Source: Pseudomonas sp. FP198
Lineage (GTDB): Bacteria; Pseudomonadota; Gammaproteobacteria; Pseudomonadales; Pseudomonadaceae
Reading direction: 5' to 3'
NCBI RefSeq assembly: GCF_030687895.1
Contig: NZ_CP117452.1
Location: 62,001 to 126,000 of the forward strand
Length of the DNA: 64,000 nucleotides
Below, one piece after another: positions 54,943 through 64,000 of the stretch. The position numbers were made by a program, and so were the translations under genes. Positions within the stretch are counted from its first letter, which is position 1, and every line of letters starts with the position of its first letter. Below the pieces are notes generated by a model that worked only from the letters and a program-made list of their open reading frames with translations, was not told where the DNA came from and made no database searches.

Positions 54943-56883
54943 TCACTGCTTGGCCTTTGCCGGAAACAAAGCTTTCACCGCCGCCTCGATCACGCCCTTG
55001 ATGCCCTTGCCCTTGGGGTCCACGGCGCTTGCGCCACCGGAGTTGAGGTCCAGGCGGCCGCCGGTGTCGATGTTGCCATTGCCACTGGCGTAGAGGTTGA
55101 ACGCGGTGCCGGAGATATTGATCTCGCCACTGGCGTTGAACTCCAGCACGCTTTTGCCACACACCAGCCGAATCTGCGAACCCGCCTCGATGAGGTATTG
55201 GGTCGCGATGCTGTCGCTCTTGGCGCCGCCGACGAGCAACGTATCGTTGCGCTGCACGGCCCGCAGCCGGTCTTCGCCAATGCGTACAGTTTCGTTGCGG
55301 TCGATGTTCTTGCGGCGATCGCGACCCACCCAGTGGCTTTCATCCACTTCCACGGCGATGTCCTGGTTGCGCTCGGCGTGGATGTAAAGTTGCTCGGCGC
55401 CCTTTTTATCTTCCATGCGGATTTCGTTGAAATTCGCCGGCGTGCCGCCCTTGCTCGAACGACTCTTGGTACCGCTCTGGGTGGCGTTGGCGGGCAACGC
55501 ATAGGGGACGGTCTGTTCGGCGTTATACACACGACCGGTGACGATGGGCCTGTCGGGATCCCCTTCAAGGAAACTGACAATCACTTCCTGGCCGATGCGC
55601 GGGATCTGCACCGATCCCCAATTCTTGCCGGCCCAAGCCTGTGACACCCGAATCCAGCACGAACTGTTTTCGTTGGACTGGTCGTGGCGATCCCAATAAA
55701 AATGCACCTTCACCCGGCCGAATTGGTCGGTCCAGATTTCCTCGCCCTTGGGCCCGACCACCAAAGCCGTCTGCGGCCCTTTGACGATCGGGCGGTGGGT
55801 GATCGCCATCGGACGGAAGCTTTGCTGGGCGTCGATGCAGGTCAGGCTGCTTTCGAACTGTGCCGAAGGCGCGCCCACGCCGCTCTCGCCGCTTTCCTGG
55901 GAAAGGTAATAACGCGCGCCGACGATCAGGTATTCGCGGTTCTGGTCCTGGCGGCTGAAACCGCTCAGGCTGAACAAATGCCCCGAGCCCAGGCCTCGGG
56001 CGTTGCCCGCCAGTTCGACCTGCTCGTGCAGGGTCTGCAAGGCTTCGATGCGGGTTCGGGCGTAGTGCTCGCCGTCTTCGCTCTGCACGTAGGTGCCGGG
56101 ATAGTCATACAGCGGATAGTCGCCAGCGGTGTGCGGGCGCGGCATGGCTGCGCGCACGTCGATGTGTGCACTCGGGCGTTGGAAGTCGTAATCGTTGAGC
56201 TCAAGCGACCCCGGCTGGACTTCCTGGGCCAGGTGCCAATCGTGGATATGATCGCGTTCACGCTGCTGCTCGTTCTTCGGGTAGTACGGCACCGAGGCGT
56301 AGCCGGGCGCTTGGGTATGGGCGCCGTAGGCGTCGGCCAGCACCAGTACATGGCGACCCTGTTCATGGCGGAAGAAGTAGTAGATGCCTTCCTGTTCCAT
56401 CAGCCGGCTGACGAAATCGAAGCTGGTCTCACGGTACTGGACGCAATATTCCCACTCGCGATACGGGCGGCTGAGGGCGTCTTCGAAGTCGGAGAAACCC
56501 AGGTCGCGGAACACCTGCTTGATGATCTGCGGGATGGTCAGGTTCTGAAAAATGCGGCAATCGGAGGTGCGGGTCAGCAGCCAAAACCACGGGCGCAAGG
56601 TGGCCTGGTAGCTGGCGAACTGGCCCTGGTCGACGTTCTGGCTGCAACGGGCGACGATGCCATGGAAGTAGCGCTCGCCACCGCCATCGAGCTGCAGGCT
56701 CACGCACATGGGCTTGCCGAGCAGTTGATTGAGGTCGATGGCGTTGTCCAGCGAGTGCAGCTGCAACTCATAGTTGAACAGCCGCCCCAGCTCTTCGCCG
56801 CCGCCCATGTCCTTGAGCAGCAGCACCTCGGGCCCGAGGGGGCTGGTGATTTTCGCCAGGCGGGAGGCTTGGTTGAATAACAT
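54943..56883 (-). CDS. vgrG: VgrG spike protein (copy 2)
   Basis: 646-residue T6SS tip protein, start MLFNQASRLAKITSPLG. Nearly identical to the vgrG at 47547-49478 except in the last 100 residues (VGRDRRKNIDRNETVRIG to AVKALFPAKAKQ). It lies at the end of the minus-strand core genes, 158 bases after tssH with a REP pair in between. It may load the effectors encoded to its left, but which spike takes which effector cannot be read from the sequence. Confidence 0.95.
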   Translation of the reverse strand: MLFNQASRLAKITSPLGPEVLLLKDMGGGEELGRLFNYELQLHSLDNAIDLNQLLGKPMCVSLQLDGGGERYFHGIVARCSQNVDQGQFASYQATLRPWFWLLTRTSDCRIFQNLTIPQIIKQVFRDLGFSDFEDALSRPYREWEYCVQYRETSFDFVSRLMEQEGIYYFFRHEQGRHVLVLADAYGAHTQAPGYASVPYYPKNEQQRERDHIHDWHLAQEVQPGSLELNDYDFQRPSAHIDVRAAMPRPHTAGDYPLYDYPGTYVQSEDGEHYARTRIEALQTLHEQVELAGNARGLGSGHLFSLSGFSRQDQNREYLIVGARYYLSQESGESGVGAPSAQFESSLTCIDAQQSFRPMAITHRPIVKGPQTALVVGPKGEEIWTDQFGRVKVHFYWDRHDQSNENSSCWIRVSQAWAGKNWGSVQIPRIGQEVIVSFLEGDPDRPIVTGRVYNAEQTVPYALPANATQSGTKSRSSKGGTPANFNEIRMEDKKGAEQLYIHAERNQDIAVEVDESHWVGRDRRKNIDRNETVRIGEDRLRAVQRNDTLLVGGAKSDSIATQYLIEAGSQIRLVCGKSVLEFNASGEINISGTAFNLYASGNGNIDTGGRLDLNSGGASAVDPKGKGIKGVIEAAVKALFPAKAKQ

Positions 56884-56926
56884 CGGATGTCTCGTGCAAG
56901 TTGTGTAAATGGAGTAACGCAATCAA

Positions 56927-57018
56927 CTGTGGGAGCGAGCTTGCTCGCGATAGCGGTATGTCAGTCAACGTGGATGTTGAATGTGACTGCGCTATCGCGA
57001 GCAAGCTCGCTCCCACAG
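56927..57018. repeat. paired REP element (GTGGGAGCGAGC class)
   Basis: Inverted copies at about 56927-56950 and 56994-57018 lie between tssH and vgrG. Confidence 0.84.
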
Positions 57019-57041
57019 GGGTCGTGCGGTGTTCCCTGAAC

Positions 57042-59738
57042 TCAGCCCGCGTCGCTGAAATCGTATTGCAGTTCGTTATCCACGGCGCTGATTCGGACGC
57101 CGGCCATGGCCTTGCCTTCGAGCATGCGAGTCAGGAACTCGCGGCTCATGTCCGGCAGCAGGCTGTTGGTCAGGATGGTGTCGATCATGCGCCCGCCGCT
57201 TTCGGTTTCGGTGCAGCGCGAGACGATCAGGTCGATCACCGCGTCGTCGTAATCGAAGGCCACTTTGTGGGTGCTCTCCACGCGCTTCTTGATGCGGTTG
57301 AGTTGCAGGCGGGTGATGGCCTTGAGCATCTCGTCGCTGAGCGGATAGTAGGGGATCGTCACCAGGCGGCCGAGCAGCGCCGGCGGGAAGATTTCCAGCA
57401 GCGGCTGGCGCAGGGCCTTGGCGATTTCTTCCGGCTCGGGCACGTTCTGCGGGTCCTTGCAGACCTGGGCGATCAGCTCGGTGCCGGCGTTGGTGGTCAG
57501 CAGGATCAAGGTGTTCTTGAAGTCGATCACCCGGCCTTCGCCGTCCTCCATCACGCCTTTGTCGAACACCTGGAAGAAAATCTCATGCACGTCCGGGTGG
57601 GCTTTCTCCACCTCGTCCAGCAACACCACGCTGTACGGTTTGCGCCGCACGGCTTCGGTCAGCACGCCGCCTTCGCCATAACCGATGTAGCCCGGTGGCG
57701 CACCCTTGAGGGTGGACACGGTGTGGGCTTCCTGGAACTCGCTCATGTTGATGGTGATGACGTTCTGTTCGCCGCCGTACATGGCTTCGGCCAGGGCCAG
57801 GGCGGTTTCGGTCTTGCCCACGCCGGAGGTGCCGGCGAGCATGAACACGCCGATCGGCTTGCTCGGATTGTCGAGGCCGGCGCGCGAGGTCTGGATGCGC
57901 TTGGCGATCATCTGCAAGGCGTGGTCCTGGCCGATGATGCGTTTTTTCAGGTGCTGGTCGAGGTTGAGCACGGTCTCCAGTTCGTTGCGGGCCATGCGGC
58001 CCACCGGGATTCCGGTCCAGTCGGCGACCACCGAGGCCACGGCCTGGTAATCTACGGTCGGCAGGATCAGCGGGGTCTCGCCTTGCAGGGCGGTCAGGCG
58101 CTGTTGCAGGTCCACCAGTTTCTCGCGCAGGGCCTGGCTGTCGTTGTCGGAAGCTTCGCTGCCGTCCTCGCTGTCCACCAGGCCGACGCGCTCGCGCAGG
58201 GTGGCGCGGGTTTCCAGCAGTTCGTCGACCAGGGTTTTCTCTTCGGCCCAACGGCTTTCCAGCTCGGCCAGGCGTTCGCGCTCGGCGGCGAGCAGGCTTT
58301 CGGTCTGGGTCTGGCGGGTGCCGATGGCGATACCGATCGCATGTTCACGGGCGATGATCTGCAGCTCGGTTTCCAGCGCTTCGATGCGCCGGCGACTGTC
58401 GTCCACTTCGGCCGGTACGGCGTGCAGGCTGATGGCGACGCGGGCGCAGGCAGTGTCCAGCAGGCTCACGGACTTGTCCGGCAACTGGCGCGCGGGAATG
58501 TAGCGGTGGGACAGCTTGACCGAGGCTTCGAGGGCTTCGTCGAGGATTTGCACCTGATGGTGTTTTTCCATGGTCGAGGCCACGCCGCGCATCATCAGCA
58601 AAGCCTTGTCTTCCGACGGCTCAGCGACTTGCACCACCTGGAAACGCCGGGTCAGCGCCGGGTCCTTTTCGATGTGCTTCTTGTACTCGGCCCAGGTCGT
58701 GGCGGCGACGGTGCGCAAGGTGCCGCGGGCCAGGGCCGGCTTGAGCAGGTTGGCCGCGTCGCCCGTGCCGGCGGCGCCACCGGCACCCACCAGCGTGTGG
58801 GCTTCGTCGATGAACAGGATGATCGGTTTCGGCGAGGCCTGGACGTCTTCGATGACCTGACGCAGGCGCTGCTCGAATTCACCTTTCATGCTCGCGCCGG
58901 CCTGCAACAGGCCAACGTCGAGGCTGCGCAGCTCCACGTCCTTGAGCGAAGGCGGCACGTCACCGGCGACGATGCGCAGGGCAAAACCTTCGACCACCGC
59001 GGTCTTGCCGACGCCGGCTTCACCGGTGAGGATTGGGTTGTTCTGCCGACGGCGCATGAGAATATCCACCAGTTGGCGGATCTCTTCGTCACGGCCGACG
59101 ATCGGATCGAGCTTGCCGCTGCGGGCCTGTTCGGTGAGGTCGACGGTAAAACGCTTGAGCGCTTCCTGCTTGCCCATGGCGCTGGGGGCCATCGCGCCGC
59201 TGGCTTCGCCGGGCACGGCACCGGCGTTGAAGCCGTCGCTGGCGGTCAGGGCGTTTTCCGGCGAGTCGCCGACGTATTCGTCAAACCGTTCGCTCAGGGC
59301 TTCGACCTTGACCTTGTCGAATTCCGACGACAGGCCCAGCAGCGCATGACGCAGGCTCGGCGTCTTGAGGATGCCCAGCACCAGGTAACCGGTGCGCACC
59401 TGGCTTTCGCCGAACATCAGGCTGCCGTAGACCCAGCCGCGTTCCACGGCCTCTTCCACATGGGACGACAGGTCGGTGATGGAGGTCGACCCCCTTGGCA
59501 AACGATCCAGTGCGTCGGTCAGGTCGCGGGCCAGGCGCGCCGGCTCGATGTTGAACTGGCGGATGATGCGGTGCAGGTCCGAGTCCTGCAGTTGCAGCAA
59601 CTGATGAAACCAGTGGGCCAGTTCCACATAAGGGTTACCGCGCAACTTGCAGAACACGGTGGCGGCTTCGATGGCTTTGTAGGCCACGCTGTTGAGTTTG
59701 CCGAACAACGCGGCGCGACTGATTTCACCCATGCTCAT
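57042..59738 (-). CDS. tssH: T6SS sheath-disassembly ATPase TssH/ClpV
   Basis: 898-residue AAA+ ATPase that takes apart the contracted TssB/TssC sheath for reuse. The N-terminal domain (about 1-160) binds the sheath, and two P-loop modules follow: GEAGVGKT near residue 240 and GTSGVGKT near 640. A coiled-coil middle region lies between. It overlaps tssG by 14 bases. A start two codons later ([11 protein letters not shown]) is possible. Confidence 0.96.
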   Translation of the reverse strand: MSMGEISRAALFGKLNSVAYKAIEAATVFCKLRGNPYVELAHWFHQLLQLQDSDLHRIIRQFNIEPARLARDLTDALDRLPRGSTSITDLSSHVEEAVERGWVYGSLMFGESQVRTGYLVLGILKTPSLRHALLGLSSEFDKVKVEALSERFDEYVGDSPENALTASDGFNAGAVPGEASGAMAPSAMGKQEALKRFTVDLTEQARSGKLDPIVGRDEEIRQLVDILMRRRQNNPILTGEAGVGKTAVVEGFALRIVAGDVPPSLKDVELRSLDVGLLQAGASMKGEFEQRLRQVIEDVQASPKPIILFIDEAHTLVGAGGAAGTGDAANLLKPALARGTLRTVAATTWAEYKKHIEKDPALTRRFQVVQVAEPSEDKALLMMRGVASTMEKHHQVQILDEALEASVKLSHRYIPARQLPDKSVSLLDTACARVAISLHAVPAEVDDSRRRIEALETELQIIAREHAIGIAIGTRQTQTESLLAAERERLAELESRWAEEKTLVDELLETRATLRERVGLVDSEDGSEASDNDSQALREKLVDLQQRLTALQGETPLILPTVDYQAVASVVADWTGIPVGRMARNELETVLNLDQHLKKRIIGQDHALQMIAKRIQTSRAGLDNPSKPIGVFMLAGTSGVGKTETALALAEAMYGGEQNVITINMSEFQEAHTVSTLKGAPPGYIGYGEGGVLTEAVRRKPYSVVLLDEVEKAHPDVHEIFFQVFDKGVMEDGEGRVIDFKNTLILLTTNAGTELIAQVCKDPQNVPEPEEIAKALRQPLLEIFPPALLGRLVTIPYYPLSDEMLKAITRLQLNRIKKRVESTHKVAFDYDDAVIDLIVSRCTETESGGRMIDTILTNSLLPDMSREFLTRMLEGKAMAGVRISAVDNELQYDFSDAG

Positions 59739-60777
59739 GGCTCCTTGAGGTCTGTGAGGTGTTGGCCTGTTCGGCGTAATGCCGGGCCAGTATTAGATCG
59801 TTGGCATCTTTTTCGGGGCGTCCCAGCCAGGTGTTGAAACCCAGCCGGAAACGGCCATTGAGTTGTAGTGCAGGCACTTCGGGCTGCTCCAGGACCAGGT
59901 TCAGGTCCCAGTCCAGTTCGTGCCCGAGATATTCGGCGACCCAGGCCACCAGCTCATTGAACGGTTGGCTGCCGGGCAGCATGCCCATGTAGTCGACGAG
60001 CTTGAGCGGTCCCAGGCGAATGCGGAATTTGTGCTGGCGATCCCACACGTAGCGGCCCAGGCAGAAGTCCACGCCCAGTTGATGGGCGCTGACGCCGACG
60101 CGGCTGCGCTCCGGCAGTTCCAGCCATTGGCCGACGTATTCTTCGATTTCCACCGGCAGGCCGAAGTACTCGCCGAGGATCGCTTTCAAACCGTCCGGGT
60201 AGCGGGTTTGCGCCGACAGGTGACCGCTGTAGTGCAGCTTCGCCGTGTCGGGAATCAGCCCCTGGTTGAGCAGGCTCGGCATGCCCCGGCCGCTGAGTGC
60301 CGCCAGGCGCGCGGACCAGTAATCATCGTCCGGGCGATCATGGCTGACCGTCGGCCGTGCTTCGGCCCAGGCCCGGTAGAACAGGCTGAGCAGGCGATGA
60401 TGGAAGACGTCGAGAAAACGTTTGCTGGTGCTGTCGCCATTGTTGCGCTGGCGTTCGCGCACGTATTCGGTGATGTGCAGCGGCATCGGGCCGTTGGGGC
60501 CGCCGAGGCCGAAGAAAAATTGCTCCAGGCGCGCCGGCGCACCGTCGACGCCCGGTTGCACCGAGGCCAGGGTCGCCGGCGCGAAAGTGCACTCGGCCTG
60601 TTGCCCGAGGCGCAGCGGATCATCGGCCAGGCGCAGGGAATGGCCCAGGCGCGGCAGTTCGGGGGATTCGCACTCGATGCGCCGCAACGCCTGGAAGAAG
60701 TCGTATTCCCAGGGTTCCTGGTGCATCGCTTCCAGGGTGCTCACAGGGTCGGACGACGTCCGGGCTTGGCTTTCCAT
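59725..60777 (-). CDS. tssG: T6SS baseplate protein TssG
   Basis: 350-residue baseplate component that pairs with TssF and TssE. Family blocks include EPWEYDFFQALRRIE near residue 21, LGHSLRLADDPLRLGQ and ERSRVGVSAHQLGVDFCLG. It overlaps tssF by 37 bases upstream and tssH by 14 downstream, so the operon is tightly packed. Confidence 0.95.
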   Translation of the reverse strand: MESQARTSSDPVSTLEAMHQEPWEYDFFQALRRIECESPELPRLGHSLRLADDPLRLGQQAECTFAPATLASVQPGVDGAPARLEQFFFGLGGPNGPMPLHITEYVRERQRNNGDSTSKRFLDVFHHRLLSLFYRAWAEARPTVSHDRPDDDYWSARLAALSGRGMPSLLNQGLIPDTAKLHYSGHLSAQTRYPDGLKAILGEYFGLPVEIEEYVGQWLELPERSRVGVSAHQLGVDFCLGRYVWDRQHKFRIRLGPLKLVDYMGMLPGSQPFNELVAWVAEYLGHELDWDLNLVLEQPEVPALQLNGRFRLGFNTWLGRPEKDANDLILARHYAEQANTSQTSRSHEHG

Positions 60778-62600
60778 CGCATGATCTCGCCGCGTTCGGT
60801 GGTACGGATCACCGTCTCGGTAAAACTGTTGATCGACACGTAGCGTGCCAGGAAGCGTTCGAACACCGCGCCGAGCAGGAACACCCCGGTGCCGCGAAAC
60901 GCGTTTTCATCGAATTCCAGGGTGATCTCCAGGCCGCGACCAAACACGATCGGGCCGGGCATCGGCAGGCGCCGGGTGCAGGCCTTGCTGCTGACTTCGC
61001 GCAGGCCTTCGATCTGCAATTGCAGCGCCGCATCGTTGCTGTCGCCATACAGGCGCAGCAGTTCGCGCAGGGCGGCCGCGCCCTGGCCTTGTTCGCTCAA
61101 GGACAGGTAGTTCAGCGACAGCTGGCTGATCAGCCGCCAGGCCTTGGCGTCGTGGGCATGGCTGGCCCTCGGGCGACTCGGCCCGGCGACGCAGCGCACC
61201 GCGCCCACCGGCGCGCTGTCGGCCAGGGTGAAGTCGGTCTTGCCGTTGCCCACGCTCATGAACAGCGGCAGGTCGCGGTTGGTGCACAGCGCGGTCACGC
61301 CCAATTGACGCAGGTCGTGGCGATAGGGCGTTTGCTGGCTGTCCACCAGGCTGACGAAGGTCTCGCTGCCGATATAGGTGGAGCGCGGGCCGTTGCGGCG
61401 TTGATCGCTGGACAGCACGCGCGGTTCGCGGCGCACCGTGTAATAGGCCTTGTCGCGGCCATAGCGGGACGGATCACGGACGGCGTAGAAGGGCAGGAAC
61501 GGCTGCTCCGGGCCGGTGCCGTGGCCGGCCAGCCCGGTCAGCGAATGCACTTCGAAATCCATCGGCCGGGTGCGGTCGGCAATCACATGATGTTCGTTGA
61601 CCCGGTCCGACAAGTGAATGCGGTCCAGGCGCTTGGGAAACAGATTGATCGCCGGCGTGCAGAACGGCAGGAACTGCGCAGCGCCGACGCTGCCTTCCAG
61701 GCTCGGATCGTGGCGGTCGAACAGCACGATCAGCTCAAGCTCCTGGCCATCGCAACGCTTGACCGCGCGACCGAGCTGGGTGAAATCGACGAACAGGAAA
61801 CGGTGCGGCAGGGCGAAATATTCCTGCAGCAGGCGATAACCCTGGAACGCCCGCGACACCACCGGCAGCGCGGCCTCGGCGTCATCGAAGCCTTGCGCGC
61901 GCAACGCATCCTGCGGCAACCGTTCGACCCAGTTGCCGCCGGGCTGGCGGGCGAACACCGCGCAGGCATTGCCCAGCAGTTGTTCGTAGAGGCGGAAGGG
62001 CTGTTCGTCGGCGCCGCTCAAGTACAGCGGCAGGTTGTCCAGGGCCAGGCTGTTGAACGGCAGTTCAGCGCCGGTGCGCAGGGTCAGGCGCAGGCCGGCC
62101 TTGGCTTTCGGTTCGCTGGCGGCCAGGCGCCCGAGCACCGCGGACGGGTTGCCGAAGTACTCGGCCTGGCTGACCTGCAACGGCCACAACGTCACTGCGT
62201 GGGCGGTGCGGTACTCGCAGCAGGTCTGGGATTCGCGACCCAGGGCGGCGCGCAGGACGGTGTCACGGGGCAGCGGGAAACCGCTGCTCAGTGAACCTTC
62301 ATCGGGGTCGGCCTGCATCTGCACCACGGTCATCGACGGCGTCGGTGCCAAGTAATGCGGATAGGCGATTTCCAACAGGTTGTGGGTGAACGTCGGGTAT
62401 TCGGCGTCGAGCTTGAGCTGCACCCGTGCGGTCAGATAAGCGAAGCCTTCCAGCAGGCGCTCGACGTACGGGTCGGCGCAGTCCATGCCGGCCAGCGACA
62501 ACCGGCTGGCGATCTTCGGGTATTCCTGGGCGAACTCCGCCGCGCTTTCGCGCACGTGGTGCAGTTCCTGGTTGTACAGCTCCAGCAGGCGCGGGTTCAT
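60741..62600 (-). CDS. tssF: T6SS baseplate protein TssF
   Basis: 619-residue baseplate wedge component. The start [19 protein letters not shown] and [14 protein letters not shown] are diagnostic of the family, as is [20 protein letters not shown]. It overlaps tssE by four bases upstream. Confidence 0.96.
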   Translation of the reverse strand: MNPRLLELYNQELHHVRESAAEFAQEYPKIASRLSLAGMDCADPYVERLLEGFAYLTARVQLKLDAEYPTFTHNLLEIAYPHYLAPTPSMTVVQMQADPDEGSLSSGFPLPRDTVLRAALGRESQTCCEYRTAHAVTLWPLQVSQAEYFGNPSAVLGRLAASEPKAKAGLRLTLRTGAELPFNSLALDNLPLYLSGADEQPFRLYEQLLGNACAVFARQPGGNWVERLPQDALRAQGFDDAEAALPVVSRAFQGYRLLQEYFALPHRFLFVDFTQLGRAVKRCDGQELELIVLFDRHDPSLEGSVGAAQFLPFCTPAINLFPKRLDRIHLSDRVNEHHVIADRTRPMDFEVHSLTGLAGHGTGPEQPFLPFYAVRDPSRYGRDKAYYTVRREPRVLSSDQRRNGPRSTYIGSETFVSLVDSQQTPYRHDLRQLGVTALCTNRDLPLFMSVGNGKTDFTLADSAPVGAVRCVAGPSRPRASHAHDAKAWRLISQLSLNYLSLSEQGQGAAALRELLRLYGDSNDAALQLQIEGLREVSSKACTRRLPMPGPIVFGRGLEITLEFDENAFRGTGVFLLGAVFERFLARYVSINSFTETVIRTTERGEIMRWKAKPGRRPTL

Positions 62601-63109
62601 GGGCGTCTCCGCTGGTCGGCGTTGACTACGCGCACGTGGCCGGTTTCCAGATCCAGGTCGGTTTGCAGCATCAGGCGCAGCGGTACCGGCTGGGCCCAGA
62701 GATCGCCTTCGATCTCGAAGCTCAGGGCGTTATGGTTCATCTCGGCGGTTGCCCGGGCGCGCACGCGCAGGGTGTGGCGCAAGATACGCGGCTCGAACGT
62801 GGCGATGGCCTGGTGGATTAACGTTTCCAGCGCAGGCACATCGATGTTCGAGGCGCTGTTGCCGGCCAGCGCCGGCAGCCCGAAATTTACCACCGAGGTG
62901 CCCGCCGGGGTGTGCAGCGTGGCATCGGCGTCGAGCAACGACGTGGTGTTGAGCAGCCACGCCAGGTCACGCAGCACCGAGGCTTTTAATTGGGTAAGGG
63001 ACAGCACGCGCTTGTCGGCGCTTTCCTTCGGGTTGCTCGGATCGTCGTCGGTCAGCCGGTCCAGCAGGGACGGTTGCAGACGATCACGGGTGGCGATTTC
63101 GGTTACCAC
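62597..63109 (-). CDS. tssE: T6SS baseplate protein TssE (gp25-like)
   Basis: 170-residue gp25-like protein that helps start sheath assembly. A GTG start ([20 protein letters not shown]) is chosen because TssE proteins begin close to the QPSLLDRL motif; the open frame runs further upstream through another gene. It overlaps the lipoprotein gene upstream by seven bases, an arrangement that ties it to the amidase/immunity pair. Confidence 0.92.
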   Translation of the reverse strand: MVTEIATRDRLQPSLLDRLTDDDPSNPKESADKRVLSLTQLKASVLRDLAWLLNTTSLLDADATLHTPAGTSVVNFGLPALAGNSASNIDVPALETLIHQAIATFEPRILRHTLRVRARATAEMNHNALSFEIEGDLWAQPVPLRLMLQTDLDLETGHVRVVNADQRRRP

Positions 63110-63528
63110 GTAAAGGGTGCCACATACATTTTCTGGTCTCCGCCGGAGCCGCAAGACGCATAAAGGCTGACCATTCCCGCCTCGAAACCTTTTGCTGTTT
63201 GACGAATAGCCTGCATTTTGCTCAGGCAATCGCGGCTGGGGGCCGGCATGTGTTCGCTGCGCCAAACGGCAAATATGGGGGTGTTGTTGAACATTTCCAC
63301 GCGCAGTTTCTGCTGTTTATCCAGACTAAAGCCGCAAGGCCATTCCATGTCCAGTTTCATGCGACTCTGGTCAGGTTTTACCAGGGTGCACTGGCCTTGC
63401 TCGTCGACTAGCTTGAGCTGCTGACCAACAAAATCGGCTTGCGTGGTCAGCGTATCGGCATGCTCGGCGCATGCGCTCAGGCTGATCAGGCTTGTCGCCA
63501 GGCATAGGGCGAGCGCGGGCTTCTTCAT
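63103..63528 (-). CDS. lipoprotein, candidate immunity to the Tae4-like amidase
   Basis: 141 residues with a lipoprotein signal ([20 protein letters not shown]; lipobox LSAC, Cys20) and four more cysteines (GQC, WPC, RDC, ASC) that could form two disulfides, so it acts in the envelope. It begins one base inside the stop of the amidase gene (TAATG). Position and export fit a Tai4-like immunity role, since Tae4 attacks peptidoglycan in the periplasm. Similarity to Tai4 itself was not evident by eye. Confidence 0.75.
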   Translation of the reverse strand: MKKPALALCLATSLISLSACAEHADTLTTQADFVGQQLKLVDEQGQCTLVKPDQSRMKLDMEWPCGFSLDKQQKLRVEMFNNTPIFAVWRSEHMPAPSRDCLSKMQAIRQTAKGFEAGMVSLYASCGSGGDQKMYVAPFTW

Positions 63529-63980
63529 TAGATGAGCTCCCAGAACCAGACCTTCTTGGAACGGTAGAACAGGTCGCTGGTCTGGGTCAGACCACGATTC
63601 CATAAATCGATATGGTCGCCGCTACGACCTTCCGGGGTCTCTCCTGACTGTTGGAAACAATCCTTGAAGAAAATCAACCCGGTCTTGCCCATCAACTTCT
63701 GCCGGTCGGCGGGGCTATTGCTGAGGATGGTTGGACGTCCCAAATGGTGCTTCCACAACCAGTTCGCCAGCGATTCGGCGCCCCTGGCGTGTTCATGTGC
63801 GCACTTGGGTTCGGTGTAGGTGGACTTGTTGACCTTGATGGTCTTTTCCGCATTGAGCGTCAGGCTCATGCGAATCGCGCATTGGTTTGCCCAAGGGCCG
63901 TCGCAAGGTTTCGCGTCGGGATGGGTGACCAGCAAATCGGAATAGGCTTTCCACAAATTGATAAACGCAGGCTTGGCCAT
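63528..63980 (-). CDS. Tae4-type peptidoglycan amidase effector
   Basis: 150-residue T6SS effector that cleaves the peptide part of peptidoglycan. The NlpC/P60-like catalytic set is visible: Cys34 in NQCAIRMSL, the family block HARGAESLANWL (64-75), and His123/Asp125 in GDHIDLWN. There is no signal peptide, as expected for a protein carried by Hcp. Tae4 is about 160 residues in known systems. It lies at the right end of the window; tssB, tssC and hcp would be expected further right, upstream of it. Confidence 0.9.
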   Translation of the reverse strand: MAKPAFINLWKAYSDLLVTHPDAKPCDGPWANQCAIRMSLTLNAEKTIKVNKSTYTEPKCAHEHARGAESLANWLWKHHLGRPTILSNSPADRQKLMGKTGLIFFKDCFQQSGETPEGRSGDHIDLWNRGLTQTSDLFYRSKKVWFWELI

Positions 63981-64000
63981 GACTCAGACACCGGAAGGGA

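Noticed and set aside
56901..59837. A 978-codon plus-strand open frame opposite tssH
   Set aside because: It lies antisense to a well-supported ClpV gene, matches no family and results from high-GC codon bias on the other strand.

Overview
The window looks like a Pseudomonas chromosome of the fluorescens complex, from the part near the replication origin. The evidence is the high GC content, two abundant Pseudomonas REP palindrome families, and a gene order (choline sulfatase locus, aroE, hemF, qor, tsaC, dprA, LysM protein, def, fmt, rsmB, trkA) that, from memory, matches the origin-proximal order in P. aeruginosa. No tRNA, rRNA or CRISPR array was seen.

Region by region. 0-5.3 kb: choline-sulfate utilisation (LysR regulator, betC, choX, a SulP permease). 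5.3-16.1 kb: housekeeping block; aroE, qor and dprA each carry one extra base that breaks the frame, all within about 4.2 kb, so a local consensus problem is as likely as true decay. 16.1-21.7 kb: accessory island. An AT-richer AAA ATPase gene sits between two divergent copies of the 3' end of a TPR gene, as expected of an element that integrated into a gene end. It is followed by an uncharacterised two-gene family (soluble protein plus small membrane protein) present as two inverted pairs and one remnant, then a DUF6124 gene and a DUF1963 gene. 21.7-24 kb: a TonB-dependent receptor behind a possible Fur box. 24.2-32.8 kb: a complete caa3-type cytochrome c oxidase locus with assembly factors (SCO, heme O and heme A synthases, SURF1, CtaG/Cox11, CoxC, CoxA, CoxB). 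33-38.5 kb: a SulP/beta-carbonic anhydrase pair, a radical SAM gene behind a perfect LexA box, and a periplasmic phosphatase. 38.4-45.2 kb: three consecutive M3 oligopeptidase genes. Two arose by a roughly 2.3 kb tandem duplication whose junction is visible, and one of these has lost a zinc ligand (HEFGH to HEFGQ). 45.3-46.9 kb: gamma carbonic anhydrase, a HAD phosphatase and a small protein.

47-64 kb is a type VI secretion system (T6SS) locus. The minus strand carries the end of a core operon: Tae4-like amidase, lipoprotein immunity candidate, tssE, tssF, tssG, tssH/clpV, vgrG. Further left lie a second near-identical vgrG and an Eag-type (DUF1795) chaperone gene. Between the two vgrG genes a plus-strand effector cluster holds an Eag-type chaperone and two PAAR-transmembrane effectors with almost identical N-terminal halves and unrelated toxin ends.

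The first effector ends in what reads as a RelA/SpoT-type nucleotide pyrophosphokinase domain. It is translationally coupled to a 75-residue protein and then to a small HD-domain alarmone hydrolase. This suggests an alarmone-making interbacterial toxin guarded by an enzyme that destroys its product, and it is the most interesting system in the window. The second effector carries an unrecognised toxin domain followed by three tightly packed candidate immunity genes.
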